This document shows, in pieces, positions 26,598-35,668 of a stretch of 64,000 nucleotides of DNA. The notes below the pieces were generated by a model. It saw only the letters and a list, made by a program, of their open reading frames with translations, made no database searches and was not told the DNA's origin. Both the position numbers and the translations under genes were made by a program. Where the stretch lies: NCBI RefSeq assembly GCF_015223355.1, contig NZ_JADFFK010000009.1, positions 184,788 to 248,787 on the forward strand, written 5' to 3'. Position 1 is the first letter of the stretch. Every line of letters begins with the position of its first letter. Source of the stretch: Salipiger mangrovisoli. Lineage in GTDB: Bacteria > Pseudomonadota > Alphaproteobacteria > Rhodobacterales > Rhodobacteraceae.

Positions 26598-27559
26598 TCC
26601 CGCGCCGCGCTGAATCGCGCAGGCGCTACGGGGCCATTCGCGAGCTGCCGGTGCAGAGAGGCACCGGCAAGCCGCTCGGCGGCATCCCAGATGCGCCCCT
26701 CGATCGGACGATGGTTGCCCTTCTTGCGATACATCGCGATCTCGGCCTCGAGGATCCAGTCCTGCTTGCCCGCAAGCACGAGCCGGCCGCTGCGCAGGTC
26801 CTCGGCAACCAGGCTTTCCGGGATCCAGGCGAGGCCCGCGCCGACCAACGCCAGCGAGTGCAGTCCGACGCTCATCGCGTTTGCGGCCACGACGTTCATC
26901 GCCACGAGCTTCTCGCGCAGCAGCGGCGCCAGGACCTGGGCGAAGAAGCTCTGCGTGCCGTAGCTGAGGAAACGCACCACGTCGCCGCTGTCGAGATTGT
27001 GCAGCGGCCGACCGTCGGCATTCGGAGCGCTGACCGGCAGGATGCGCTCGGTTCCGAGGGTGATCCGGTCGAGATCACGCGGGTCGAGTCCCATCGTCAC
27101 CGCCGGATGCACATAGGTCAGCAACAGGTCGCTCTCGCCATTGTTGAACATGCGGATGGTGTCGCAATAGGCCGCGTTGGCCGGGATCGGCGCCTCGGCG
27201 AACTTGCCGATCTCGGCCTCGATCGCCACCTTCCAGTCCGGCAGGAATGTCACTCTGAGCGTGTGCATGGCCAGGATGTTGACCTGATCACGCGGCTGCT
27301 CGGACACGCCGCGGATGCAGGAGCGCAGGTTGGTGAACTGCTGCACCAGGTCGCGCGCCTGGCGTATCATCACTCTGCCCTCGGTGGTGAGCTGTACGGG
27401 ATAGCTGGACCGGTCGATCAGCGGCGCGCCGACCCAATGCTCGAGGCTGCGGATACGTTTGGACAGGGTCGACTGCGTGATATTGCGCATCTGGGCTGCG
27501 CGAGAGAAGTTCCGGACGTCGCTGAGACAGACGAAATCCTCGAGCAGTTTGAGTTCCAT
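26594..27559 (-). CDS. LysR-family regulator of the peptide locus
   Basis: 321 residues from the ATG at 27559 (MELKLLEDFVCLSDVRNFSRAAQ); the longer frame to 27613 would run towards the terminator. HTH at residues 1-60 with NITQSTLSKRIRSLEHWVG. The substrate-binding domain follows. It is convergent with the MmgE/PrpD gene (stops overlap by 4 bp) and lies between the two halves of the peptide locus, so it probably controls one or both. Confidence 0.87.
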   Translation of the reverse strand: MELKLLEDFVCLSDVRNFSRAAQMRNITQSTLSKRIRSLEHWVGAPLIDRSSYPVQLTTEGRVMIRQARDLVQQFTNLRSCIRGVSEQPRDQVNILAMHTLRVTFLPDWKVAIEAEIGKFAEAPIPANAAYCDTIRMFNNGESDLLLTYVHPAVTMGLDPRDLDRITLGTERILPVSAPNADGRPLHNLDSGDVVRFLSYGTQSFFAQVLAPLLREKLVAMNVVAANAMSVGLHSLALVGAGLAWIPESLVAEDLRSGRLVLAGKQDWILEAEIAMYRKKGNHRPIEGRIWDAAERLAGASLHRQLANGPVAPARFSAARD

Positions 27560-27628
27560 GGCGCGACCTTTGCGGCGGAGGACATCCTGCAACCATTGAG
27601 TGAGTTTTGTCATGGAGCTGTCAAGAAA

Positions 27629-27652
27629 AGAGCCCCCGAAAAGGGGGGCTCT
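27629..27652 (-). terminator. Rho-independent terminator after the minus-strand serine hydrolase
   Basis: AGAGCCCCC (27629-27637) pairs perfectly with GGGGGCTCT (27644-27652) around a 6-base loop. On the minus strand the stem is followed by TTTTCTT. It lies 41 bp beyond the hydrolase stop and separates that operon from the lysR gene. Confidence 0.88.
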
Positions 27653-27693
27653 CGCCGAGCGACTGCGTAGGCTCTGGGCGGCTGCCCGCGATG

Positions 27694-28692
27694 TCAGCCG
27701 CGCGCGGCCCTGAGCACCGCCTTCAGCACGTATCCGAACTCGTGCTTGCTGATCGCGCGGCCCTTCTGCTCGGTGTCGACTCGATGCACGAGGACCATGT
27801 CGAGTTCGGGGATGACCATGCAGTAATGCCCGCCCGCGCCCTGCGCGGCGTAGGATCCCGCCGGCGTGCGCACGCCGGGGACAAAGACGCCGTCACGCTC
27901 AAGCCACCAGCAGTAGCCATAGGCGCCGCGGTGCCCCGCGTCGGAATAGCGCAGCAGATTTTCCTCGGCCCAATCTTCTGGAAGCACGCGCCGTCCCGAC
28001 CAGCGCCCGGCCTGCAGGAAAAGCTGGCCGAACCGTGCCAGGTCGCGGCTGCTCATGCGGAATGGGTAGGCCGGGTGGCGCGAAACCTCGAAGGGCTCGG
28101 TCCAGGCATCGGGGCGGTCGCCCGCGAGCGAGAAGTCCTGCATCCCGAGCGGCGCCGCGATCCGCGTGGCAAAGGCCTCGGCGACCGAAAGCCCGATGCA
28201 CTGGGTAAAGACCGTTCCAAGCGCGTTGAAATCCCAGTTGTTGTAGCACCAGAAGGTGCCGGGCGCGTGGCTGTGGCGCTTTTCCTTGATGAGCTGCATC
28301 CACTCGGTCTCGTAGCCCGCGGGGTGGTAGATGCCGGAGCGCGCCATCAGCAGGTCGTGGACCGTGGCCTGCCGTTCGACGCGGCTGAGCGGGTCGTGGT
28401 CATCAATTCCAAGGCTTTGCATCGTCGCGGTCAGGTCGATCCGCCCGGCCGCCACGTCCTCTCCGATCATTGCGGCAAGAAAGCTCTTGCGGATCGAGTG
28501 GCAGAGAAACTTGTGGGTGATGTCGCCATGGGTGAACACGACGCGCCCGCCCTGCACCACCATCAGGCAATCGGAGTTCTGCGAGGCGAGGACCTCGTGA
28601 AGGCGGGCAACGCCCGCGCCGTTCCAGCCCGCGGCCTCGGGGCTGTCAAAGCTCTGCCAGGTCGCGCCGGGGTTGCTTTCGATGCCTGTCAC
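27694..28692 (-). CDS. Beta-lactamase-family serine hydrolase
   Basis: 332 residues of the penicillin-binding/class C beta-lactamase fold (6-aminohexanoate-dimer hydrolase and esterase group). SxxK motif S66-I-R-K69 (CHSIRKSF) and a YxN-like motif in FWCYNNWDFN. The third motif may be in GAGGHYCMV. It has no signal peptide, so it probably works in the cytoplasm. It follows a binding-protein gene in one minus-strand operon with an S9 peptidase, which suggests it cleaves an imported amide, ester or D-peptide. Substrate unknown. Confidence 0.85.
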   Translation of the reverse strand: MTGIESNPGATWQSFDSPEAAGWNGAGVARLHEVLASQNSDCLMVVQGGRVVFTHGDITHKFLCHSIRKSFLAAMIGEDVAAGRIDLTATMQSLGIDDHDPLSRVERQATVHDLLMARSGIYHPAGYETEWMQLIKEKRHSHAPGTFWCYNNWDFNALGTVFTQCIGLSVAEAFATRIAAPLGMQDFSLAGDRPDAWTEPFEVSRHPAYPFRMSSRDLARFGQLFLQAGRWSGRRVLPEDWAEENLLRYSDAGHRGAYGYCWWLERDGVFVPGVRTPAGSYAAQGAGGHYCMVIPELDMVLVHRVDTEQKGRAISKHEFGYVLKAVLRAARG

Positions 28693-28716
28693 GGCAAGTC
28701 CTTCCCTTCTTACTGC

Positions 28717-28744
28717 GCCGGGCCCGCGGTTGAGCGGGCCCGGC
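28717..28744 (-). terminator. Strong intercistronic hairpin after the second binding-protein gene
   Basis: GCCGGGCCCGC (28717-28727) pairs with GCGGGCCCGGC (28734-28744) around a 6-base loop. On the minus strand there is no T tract after it. As after chvE, it sits just downstream of a binding-protein gene and probably stabilises that transcript or dampens read-through into the hydrolase gene. Confidence 0.7.
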
Positions 28745-28764
28745 AGGATATTGATATCAATGGA

Positions 28765-30360
28765 TTACTTGGTGGCCTTGCCGTAGTAGATGCGGAAGCC
28801 GTTCCAGGTCCAGTCGTGCAGGCTGTCGCGCTTTCCGGCGGCGCTCATCGTCTGCATGATGTACGCCATCGGCCCCTGCTGCATGATGTCCTGCTGCAAC
28901 GCGTGGTACATCCGCGCGCGCAGCTCCGGGTCACGCTCGAAAAGCGCCGCCTCGACGCGCGCGTTCATCTCCTCGTCCTGGTACCCCGAGCGCCATGCCG
29001 GGTACTGGGTCAGTTTCGCCTCGAGCGCATTGTCCGGGTTCATCACCAAGCGCGAGGCCATGCCGTTGGCGTCGGGCACATTGGTCTTGAAGCCGAGCAG
29101 CGCCGCGTCGAAATCCCTTGCGCGGTTCCGGGCGTAGAGCTGGGCATTGGCCATGCGCTCGATCTTGAAGGTGACGCCGGCCTTCGAGGCGGTCTCCTGT
29201 ACCGACTGCGCGATCGGGTTGCCGTAGGGGTGCGAGCCGATGATCAGCGACACTTCGAAGCCCTCGGGGAAGCCTGCCTCTGCCAGCAGTGCCTTGGCCT
29301 TTTCGACATCGACCTTGAAGGGCTGCCCCTCTTTCTCGTCCAGCGCTCCGAAGGCGCCAAGCTGCACGAAGGAGGCGCGCGGCACGCCGACTCCTTTCAT
29401 CACGGAGTCCGCCAAGCCCTGGTAATCAATGAGATGGCGCATCGCGAGGCGCACCTTGGGATCATCGAACGGGGGCTTGGTGACATTCATGCCCATGTAG
29501 AACAGCGAGGGGACAAGCGTGCGCACCACGTCGACACCGTCCTGAGACTCGAGCGCGTCGAGATCCTCGGCGGTAAGATTGCGCGCGACATCAACGTCAC
29601 CCTTCTCGAGCAGCAGGCGCTGGGTGCCGGGTTCGGCGACGTGGCGGATCAGCACGCGCGGCAGGTTGGGCGTGTTCGGGCCGGTGTAGGTCTCGTTGGC
29701 CTGCAACAGCACGCTTTCGCTGGGGTTCCACTGCGCGACGCTGTAGGGGCCGACGCAGGCGCTCTTGTCCTGCAGGTAGGCGTTGCCGCGATCGCCGTCG
29801 GTCTCATGCGCCTCGACTTCGCTGCGGTTGAGCATGACCGAGACACGGTTGGCGGCGATCGAGGCCAGCAGGAGGTTCACCGGGTAGGGTTTGTCGAGCT
29901 GCATCACCACGGTCCGATCGTCGGGAGCGCTGATCAGCCTGTCGATCGTGTCCTGTGTGAACCCATATTCGGTCAGCGAGGCCGAGTTGCCGAAGCCCAA
30001 CTCGACCACGCGCTTCATCGACCAGACAAGATCGCCGGCCGAGCCCGGCGTGCCGTCGGGATAGACGATGCCGTCGCGCAGGTGGAAGGTGACGGTCTGC
30101 CCGTCTTCGGAGACGTCCCAGCTCTCGGCGAGGCTGGGGACGAACTCGGCCTCGTTCTCGGGGTCGTAGTCCACCAGTGCGTCGCAGGCATTCATGATGA
30201 TCTCGTCGGTCACCACTTCGGCGATCTGCGCCGGATCGAAGCTGGAAATCGCGTCGATGTTGTAGGCCATGACCAGGGCGCTGTCAGGTGTCGCGGCCTG
30301 AGCGCCTGCCGCCGCGCCAAGCGCAAGCGCGCTGGCCGCAAGAAGGGGGCTGAACTGCAT
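28765..30360 (-). CDS. Orphan peptide-binding protein (SBP_bac_5), paralogue of 19945-21543
   Basis: 531 residues. Signal peptide MQFSPLLAASALALGAAAGAQA then ATPDSALVMAYNIDAISSFDPAQIAEV. This closely follows the sequence of the other binding protein; both end in a DWTWNGF..YYGK/SK motif. No permease or ATPase genes accompany it, so it may deliver a related substrate to the same DppBCDF-like transporter. It is co-transcribed with the S9 peptidase (37-bp gap upstream) and the serine hydrolase downstream. Confidence 0.9.
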   Translation of the reverse strand: MQFSPLLAASALALGAAAGAQAATPDSALVMAYNIDAISSFDPAQIAEVVTDEIIMNACDALVDYDPENEAEFVPSLAESWDVSEDGQTVTFHLRDGIVYPDGTPGSAGDLVWSMKRVVELGFGNSASLTEYGFTQDTIDRLISAPDDRTVVMQLDKPYPVNLLLASIAANRVSVMLNRSEVEAHETDGDRGNAYLQDKSACVGPYSVAQWNPSESVLLQANETYTGPNTPNLPRVLIRHVAEPGTQRLLLEKGDVDVARNLTAEDLDALESQDGVDVVRTLVPSLFYMGMNVTKPPFDDPKVRLAMRHLIDYQGLADSVMKGVGVPRASFVQLGAFGALDEKEGQPFKVDVEKAKALLAEAGFPEGFEVSLIIGSHPYGNPIAQSVQETASKAGVTFKIERMANAQLYARNRARDFDAALLGFKTNVPDANGMASRLVMNPDNALEAKLTQYPAWRSGYQDEEMNARVEAALFERDPELRARMYHALQQDIMQQGPMAYIMQTMSAAGKRDSLHDWTWNGFRIYYGKATK

Positions 30361-30397
30361 GAGATCTCTCCTGTCGGGGCTTGTTTTCGTTGCGGGA

Positions 30398-32215
30398 TCA
30401 GAGGTGTCGCGCCAGGAAGGCGGCTATGGTCTCGAAGACGCGGCTCTTGTTGCTGCGGCGCGAGAACCCGTGGCCCTCATGCTCGATGCGCAGGTAGTCG
30501 ACCGGGCGATCGAGCCCGCGCAGGGCCGAGAGCACCTGCTCGCCCTGTTCGATCGGAACGCGCGGGTCGTCGGTGGCGTGGACGATCAGCAGCGGCGCGG
30601 TGATCCGCGCTATCCGGGCGATCGGTGAGATGCGGCGGAGCAGTTCGGCATCTTGCACCGGGTCGCCGTATTCCGCGGCGCGCAGCACCTGCCGCCAGGG
30701 GCCGGTGGTCATCATCAACGTCGGAAAGTTCGAGATGCCGTAGATGTCGATGCCGCAGCACCATTTTTCCGGCGCCTCGGTCATCGCGGCGAGCGTCATG
30801 AAGCCGCCGTAGCTTTGCCCGGCGACGGCGATGCGCGCGGCGTCGGTGTCTTCACGGGCCGCTATGTGATCGCGCAGGGCGATGAGATCCTGCACCGCGT
30901 CCATACGCTTTTCGAGATCGTCCGCCGCGCAATAGCGCCGGCCATAGCCCGACGAGCCGCGCACGTTCGGAGCGACCACCATGATGCCGTTCTGCAGGTG
31001 GTGGGGTATATCGGCGCGGAACTGCGCCTTCCACTGGGATTCCGGGCCGCCGTGGACCAGGAACAGCACTGGCCAGCCGGTCTCGGGCGGGGTGCCGGCG
31101 GGAGTGTAGAGGAAATAGGGCACCGAGAGCCCGTCGAAACTGTCGAAGCGCAGCACCTCGGGCGCACAATGGCTGGTGACGGGGCCGGTGTCGGCAGCGG
31201 CGAAGAGCCGGGTAAAGCCGTCCTCGGCGGACCAGCCCCAGAGTGCGGTCGGCTCGGAAGGGCTGGAGAAATCGAGGATCAGTTGGCGCGTCTCGGGGGC
31301 AAAGGCCAGGCCGCCGATGACGCCGCCAGCCGGCGCCCCCAGGTCGGTCGCCGTGCCGGTTGCCAGATCGACCAGTTCGATGCGCAGCAGACCTTCGCGG
31401 TTCACCACGCAGGCGGCGCTTGTCTTGTCGGGCGCAAGCACGGCTTTCTCAATTTCCCAACCCGGCGCTTCGTGCAGCGGTGTGAGCGTCTGCGCCGAGA
31501 AGTCGGCGTGACAGAGCCGGGGCACATCGTTGCCTTGGTCGGTCAGAACCAGCGCGCCGCAGGCGTCCGGGTCGAGCTTGACCGACAGGTATTGCGCCGG
31601 GCCGGCGTGCGGCAGGGCCGGCGTCGCCACGCCGGTGCCGAGGGCGAGCCAGAGCAGATCCTGGTCGCGCATCGAGCGCCGGCAGTCCCGGAGCAGCAAG
31701 CGGTCGTCGCCGGCAAAGGCCAAAGGCTCGACATGGCCCGCGCCTTGCCAGACGCGGCGCCGCTCGAACGTCCCGAGGTCCATCACGTGAATGTCCATCA
31801 GCCGCGGGTCGCGTTCGTTGCTGGCAAAGGCGATCCGCGTGGCATCGGCGGACCAGCAGCCCCAGACGTGCACCCGCCCTCGGGCAGTGGTGAGCGGGCG
31901 CGGGCTGCCCTCTGCGCCTGGGATCAGCCAGATCTGGTAGCGCTCGTCCATCCCGCAATCGGTGGTGTAGATCAGGTCGCGCCCCTTGGGCGCAAAGGCG
32001 ATGGAAACCACGCGCTCGGACAGGTCGGTAATTTGCCGGGGTGGCCCCGAAGGCCGGCCGTCCTGCATGTCGCACAGCCAGATTTGGTTCAGCCCGCTCT
32101 CGTTCGACAGAAAGGCCATCTGCGTGCCGTCGGCAGAGAGAGACGCGCCGCTGGCCTCGGGCAGGGCGACGTAGTCGGACATGGAAACGGGGGCGACCGG
32201 GCTTGGGCTGTTCAT
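30398..32215 (-). CDS. S9-family (prolyl oligopeptidase/acylaminoacyl) peptidase
   Basis: 605 residues from the ATG at 32215, with AGGAG just upstream; the frame to 32302 is unneeded. An N-terminal seven-bladed WD40-like propeller (for example DLIYTTDCGMDERYQIWLIP) precedes the alpha/beta hydrolase domain. That domain has LFLVHGGPESQW, nucleophile AVAGQSYGGFMTLAAM, Asp in VHATDDPRVPIEQGE and His in EHEGHGFSR. No signal peptide, so probably cytosolic cleavage of short imported peptides. First of three genes with the orphan binding protein and serine hydrolase. Confidence 0.9.
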   Translation of the reverse strand: MNSPSPVAPVSMSDYVALPEASGASLSADGTQMAFLSNESGLNQIWLCDMQDGRPSGPPRQITDLSERVVSIAFAPKGRDLIYTTDCGMDERYQIWLIPGAEGSPRPLTTARGRVHVWGCWSADATRIAFASNERDPRLMDIHVMDLGTFERRRVWQGAGHVEPLAFAGDDRLLLRDCRRSMRDQDLLWLALGTGVATPALPHAGPAQYLSVKLDPDACGALVLTDQGNDVPRLCHADFSAQTLTPLHEAPGWEIEKAVLAPDKTSAACVVNREGLLRIELVDLATGTATDLGAPAGGVIGGLAFAPETRQLILDFSSPSEPTALWGWSAEDGFTRLFAAADTGPVTSHCAPEVLRFDSFDGLSVPYFLYTPAGTPPETGWPVLFLVHGGPESQWKAQFRADIPHHLQNGIMVVAPNVRGSSGYGRRYCAADDLEKRMDAVQDLIALRDHIAAREDTDAARIAVAGQSYGGFMTLAAMTEAPEKWCCGIDIYGISNFPTLMMTTGPWRQVLRAAEYGDPVQDAELLRRISPIARIARITAPLLIVHATDDPRVPIEQGEQVLSALRGLDRPVDYLRIEHEGHGFSRRSNKSRVFETIAAFLARHL

Positions 32216-32353
32216 CGGGGCTCCTGTCTGCTGCGGCCTGTGGCCAGCAAAAGTCCACCCGATACGGGGCCGAGTTTCCAACAACTGTTTGGAAAGATTC
32301 AAGTCCGATCCGGCATAGTTTGCCGCAGCGGCAGCGGCAGCGGCTGCCTTGGT

Positions 32354-33052
32354 TCAGCGGGTTCCGGCGGCGTGGCCTGCGCGGATCTCGTCTTCGGTGC
32401 GCGACCAGTTGTCGATCATCCGCCGGCCCGAGCGGTAGGTGTGTTCGGCCTGGATGCGATAGGCGCGCTCCGGCTGGCGCTCCAGCAGCGCATCGAACAA
32501 TTCGAGGTGCTCGTCCTGCGACTGGCGCAGCAGGTCAGCGTCGAACCAGCGCCAGCGGATCAGGTTGAACAGCGGCACTTCGTTGGCCCTGCGCACCAAG
32601 TCGGCAAGGAATGGGTTCTGTGCCGCCGCGCGGATGGTGTCGTGGAAGCGGCGGTTGATCGGCAGGAACGCATCGCGGATCTCGTCGTCCCAGCGCCGCT
32701 CGCGCACCAGTGCCCCGGTCTGCGCCAGCAGGTCGCGAAGTTCGGCCTCAGCGGCGGGAGACAGCCCGTTCTCGGCGGCAAGCCGCGCCGCCAGTCCCTC
32801 GAGTTCTGTGCGCACGCGGAAGATCCGCGCGATGTCCTCGACCGTGAAGCGTCGCACCGTGTAGCCGGCGTTGGGCGTGTAGTCGAGCAGCCCCTCGGCC
32901 GCGAGCGCCGAGAGCGCATTGCGTACCGGGGTTCGCGATACGCCGATGCGCTCGGCAAGATCGACTTCATTCAGTCGGCTGCCGCCGGGATATCGCGCCT
33001 CGGCGATCCCCTCCCTGATATGGCGCATGACCTGCTGGCCGCGTGTCGACAT
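32354..33052 (-). CDS. GntR-family regulator (FCD domain)
   Basis: 232 residues from the ATG at 33052, preceded by GGAGAG; the frame to 33271 lacks support. HTH at about residues 8-70 (LNEVDLAERIGVSRTPVRNALSALAAEGLL), then an FCD domain (FHDTIRAAAQNPFL and EHLELFDALLERQPERAYRIQAEHTYR). It lies upstream of the S9/binding-protein/hydrolase operon on the same strand and divergent from the EamA/D-aminopeptidase pair, so it could govern both. Confidence 0.87.
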   Translation of the reverse strand: MSTRGQQVMRHIREGIAEARYPGGSRLNEVDLAERIGVSRTPVRNALSALAAEGLLDYTPNAGYTVRRFTVEDIARIFRVRTELEGLAARLAAENGLSPAAEAELRDLLAQTGALVRERRWDDEIRDAFLPINRRFHDTIRAAAQNPFLADLVRRANEVPLFNLIRWRWFDADLLRQSQDEHLELFDALLERQPERAYRIQAEHTYRSGRRMIDNWSRTEDEIRAGHAAGTR

Positions 33053-33285
33053 CGCTCTCTCCGTTTTCGGTCTTTTGTATCCAGCGGGCGGCGCGGCGCA
33101 AGGACGAAGGCGCGTCGCAGGTTGATCACGGCCTGAATTGTATCCAATCCGTCTTGTAAGTCGAAATATTCGGGCGTAGGACTCCCGTGATGGCGCAATA
33201 TTTCGGATTGGGAGTCTTTTTGGATGCCGAACGCATGTTTTATTGGATGCAATCTGGCCGTTCCGCCTCAATCTGAGACCCTTTC

Positions 33286-34194
33286 GTGAACTTCGCCGAG
33301 GATTTTGCGGAACGCTTCCGCCTGCGCATCGCGGCGCTGCCGGCCAACCTGCAAGGCGCGGTCTGGGTGGTCATGGCCGGGCTGGTCCTGACGGTGATGA
33401 CCGCGCTCATCAAGACCGTCGGCTCGACGATCCCGGTAGTTCAGATCCTGTTTGTTCGCCAGATCGTGATGACCGCGGCGATGCTGCCGCGGATCCTGCG
33501 CGATCCGCGTGACGCGTTCCACACCACCAGCCCCAGGCTGCACCTGGCGCGGGTGGGGCTGTCGTCCGTGGCGATGACCGCCGGCTTCACGGCCATGGTC
33601 CACCTGCCGCTGGCCGATGCCGTGGCGATCAGCTTTTCGCGGTCCTTCTTCGTGGCGATCTTCGCCATCGTGATCCTGCACGAGATTGTCTGGGCGCACC
33701 GATGGATCGGCATCATCGCCGGATTCCTGGGCGTGGTGATCATCACCGATCCGCGCGGCGCAGAGGTGGATGGATACACCTTGCTGGCCCTGCTTGCGGC
33801 GGCGGCGGTGGCGATGATCATGGTGATCGTCCGCAAGCTGGCGCAGAGCGAGAAGCTGGGCACGGTGATCACCTATCAGGCGGTGGGCGTCGGTGCGATC
33901 CTCGCGATCCCGGCGGCGATGTCCTGGGTCGCGCCCACGCTCGAGCAATGGCTGCTGCTTCTCTGCATCGGCACGCTGTCGACCGTGGGGCAGAGCCTCA
34001 ACTTCCTGGCCTTCCGCGTCGGCGAGGCGACGGCACTGGCCCCCTTCGACTACCTGCGGCTGGTCTATTCGGCGCTGATCGGAGCGGTTTTCTTCCTCGA
34101 GGCACCAACGCTCACCACGCTGGGGGGCGCGTTGCTGATCGTGGTCGGCACCCTATGGGGCTTCTGGATGGAAAAGCGCTATCGGCATGTTTGA
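33286..34194 (+). CDS. EamA/DMT-family membrane transporter (GTG start)
   Basis: 302 residues from a GTG at 33286. Ten hydrophobic segments in two repeats, with EamA motifs (LPLADAVAISFSRSFFVAIFAIVILHE and RVGEATALAPFDYLRLVYSALIGAVFFLE). Members export metabolites and amino acids. The stop overlaps the D-aminopeptidase-like gene by 8 bp, suggesting efflux of an amino acid released in peptide breakdown. Substrate is inferred from context only. Confidence 0.85.
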   Translation: MNFAEDFAERFRLRIAALPANLQGAVWVVMAGLVLTVMTALIKTVGSTIPVVQILFVRQIVMTAAMLPRILRDPRDAFHTTSPRLHLARVGLSSVAMTAGFTAMVHLPLADAVAISFSRSFFVAIFAIVILHEIVWAHRWIGIIAGFLGVVIITDPRGAEVDGYTLLALLAAAAVAMIMVIVRKLAQSEKLGTVITYQAVGVGAILAIPAAMSWVAPTLEQWLLLLCIGTLSTVGQSLNFLAFRVGEATALAPFDYLRLVYSALIGAVFFLEAPTLTTLGGALLIVVGTLWGFWMEKRYRHV

Positions 34195-35668
34195 CGCAGA
34201 TTGGGCCGCGGCGCAGGCGGCGGCAGAGGAAGAGCTCGAGCGCTGGGACGAACAGGGGCCGGGTGCGGTTGTGCTCGGCATCGAGCGGGGCAGGCTGCAA
34301 CTGCTGGCCGCCCGTGGCCGGGCCGAGTGCGGCGGGGCGGCGCTCGACGGGACCAGCGTGTTCCGCTGGGCATCGGTCACCAAGCATGTGCTTGCCGCGT
34401 GTCTGCTCGAGAGCGGCGTGCTGCCGCTCGAGATGCCGCTCGGTGCGGCGCTGCCGGAGCTTGCGCCCGCTCCTGCCGCCGTCACCGTCGCGCAGGCGCT
34501 TGCCATGCAGGGCGGCCTGCCGGACACGCGCGAAAGCCTGACGCTGCTTGGCTTTCACGCGCTCGACCGGACCGATGCGGCCGCGCTGCTGGCCTGGTCC
34601 GCCGGGATTGACCGGCTGAACGCCGAGCCGGGCACGGAGGTCGCCTATTCCAACGGCGGCTACCGCCTGCTCGAGGCGGCCCTTGCGCGGCGCGGGGTGG
34701 TCTTTGCCGAATGGGTCGCGGCACGCGCAGGGCGGCTCGGCCTCGGGATGCACGCCTCGGAGCACTGGAGCGATCCGGTGCCCGGCCTCGTGCCAGGCCA
34801 TGTTGTCGGCCAAACCGGCTGGAGCCACGGCGCACAGGGCATGCACCTGTCTGCGGCGGGCTCGCTCTCGGGCTCGGCGGAAGACCTGGCGCTCTGGCTC
34901 GCCGATCTTATGCCGCGCCCGGAGTTTGCGCGGATGTCCCGACCGCTGCCATTGGCGTCTGGACAGGCGACAAGCTACGGCCTTGGGCTGCGGCTCTTGC
35001 AGATCGGCGGCGAGATGGTGGCCGGGCACGGCGGCGCACAGCCGGGCTATCGCGCCGGGTTTCTCTGCGCTCCGGGTGAAGCGCGGGCGCTGGTCGTGCT
35101 GAGCAACCGCGACGACGGCGATGCCACCGGCATCGCGGCGCGCGTCTGGGCGCGGATGCGCAGCACGCGGCTGCGCCGCGACGCGGTGGGCACCTGGGCA
35201 CCGCCGGGGCTCTACGCGGCCCCGGGCGGCGATCTCTGGGCCGAAGTGAAGCCCGGCGCGATTTCCGTGCGTGACGCCGAGGAGGCCTTGTTCGCCGCGT
35301 CCGATGGCTGGGTCGAGAGCGCCGCGCCGCAGTCCATGATGCGGTTGCGCTGCACGGATGGCGCGATTGTGGGAGAGATGTTCCACAAGCCGGTGCGCCT
35401 TCTGCCGGTCTCTGCCGGAAACGGCGAGGCGGAAGCGCCCGAACTCGATGGCCACTGGATTGGTGACGGTGCGCTGCTCGGCATCCGCGGGACCCGCCTG
35501 CGGTGGGGCGCGGGGCCGCGTGCGACAGACGTGGCGTTGACGCCGCTGGGCAATGGACGATGGCTGTTTCCCGCCATGGGGCGCCGCATCTGCCTGACGC
35601 GGCTCGCCCCGGACCGAGTCCGGCTGTCGCTGGCGCGCTCGCGGGTCGTCGAATACCGAAGGCTTTGA
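34187..35668 (+). CDS. D-aminopeptidase-like serine hydrolase
   Basis: 493 residues. The N-terminal beta-lactamase-like domain has S63-V-T-K66 (WASVTKHVLAA), Y155-S-N (VAYSNGGYRLLE) and a GHGGAQPGY loop. The C-terminal 150 residues are a lipocalin-like beta region (GTWAPPGLYAAPGGDLWAEV). The layout and spacing resemble Ochrobactrum D-aminopeptidase (about 520 residues; Ser62, Lys65, Tyr153), which releases N-terminal D-Ala and Gly. No signal peptide. Coupled to the EamA gene. Exact substrate not proven. Confidence 0.8.
   Translation: MFDADWAAAQAAAEEELERWDEQGPGAVVLGIERGRLQLLAARGRAECGGAALDGTSVFRWASVTKHVLAACLLESGVLPLEMPLGAALPELAPAPAAVTVAQALAMQGGLPDTRESLTLLGFHALDRTDAAALLAWSAGIDRLNAEPGTEVAYSNGGYRLLEAALARRGVVFAEWVAARAGRLGLGMHASEHWSDPVPGLVPGHVVGQTGWSHGAQGMHLSAAGSLSGSAEDLALWLADLMPRPEFARMSRPLPLASGQATSYGLGLRLLQIGGEMVAGHGGAQPGYRAGFLCAPGEARALVVLSNRDDGDATGIAARVWARMRSTRLRRDAVGTWAPPGLYAAPGGDLWAEVKPGAISVRDAEEALFAASDGWVESAAPQSMMRLRCTDGAIVGEMFHKPVRLLPVSAGNGEAEAPELDGHWIGDGALLGIRGTRLRWGAGPRATDVALTPLGNGRWLFPAMGRRICLTRLAPDRVRLSLARSRVVEYRRL

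Noticed and set aside
27607..30603. 998-codon plus-strand open frame antisense to the serine hydrolase and binding-protein genes
   Set aside because: It is Arg/Gly/His-rich with no domain, lies opposite well-supported genes, and arises from high third-position GC.
30653..33136. 827-codon plus-strand open frame
   Set aside because: Antisense to the S9 peptidase and GntR genes; no family motif or ribosome site.
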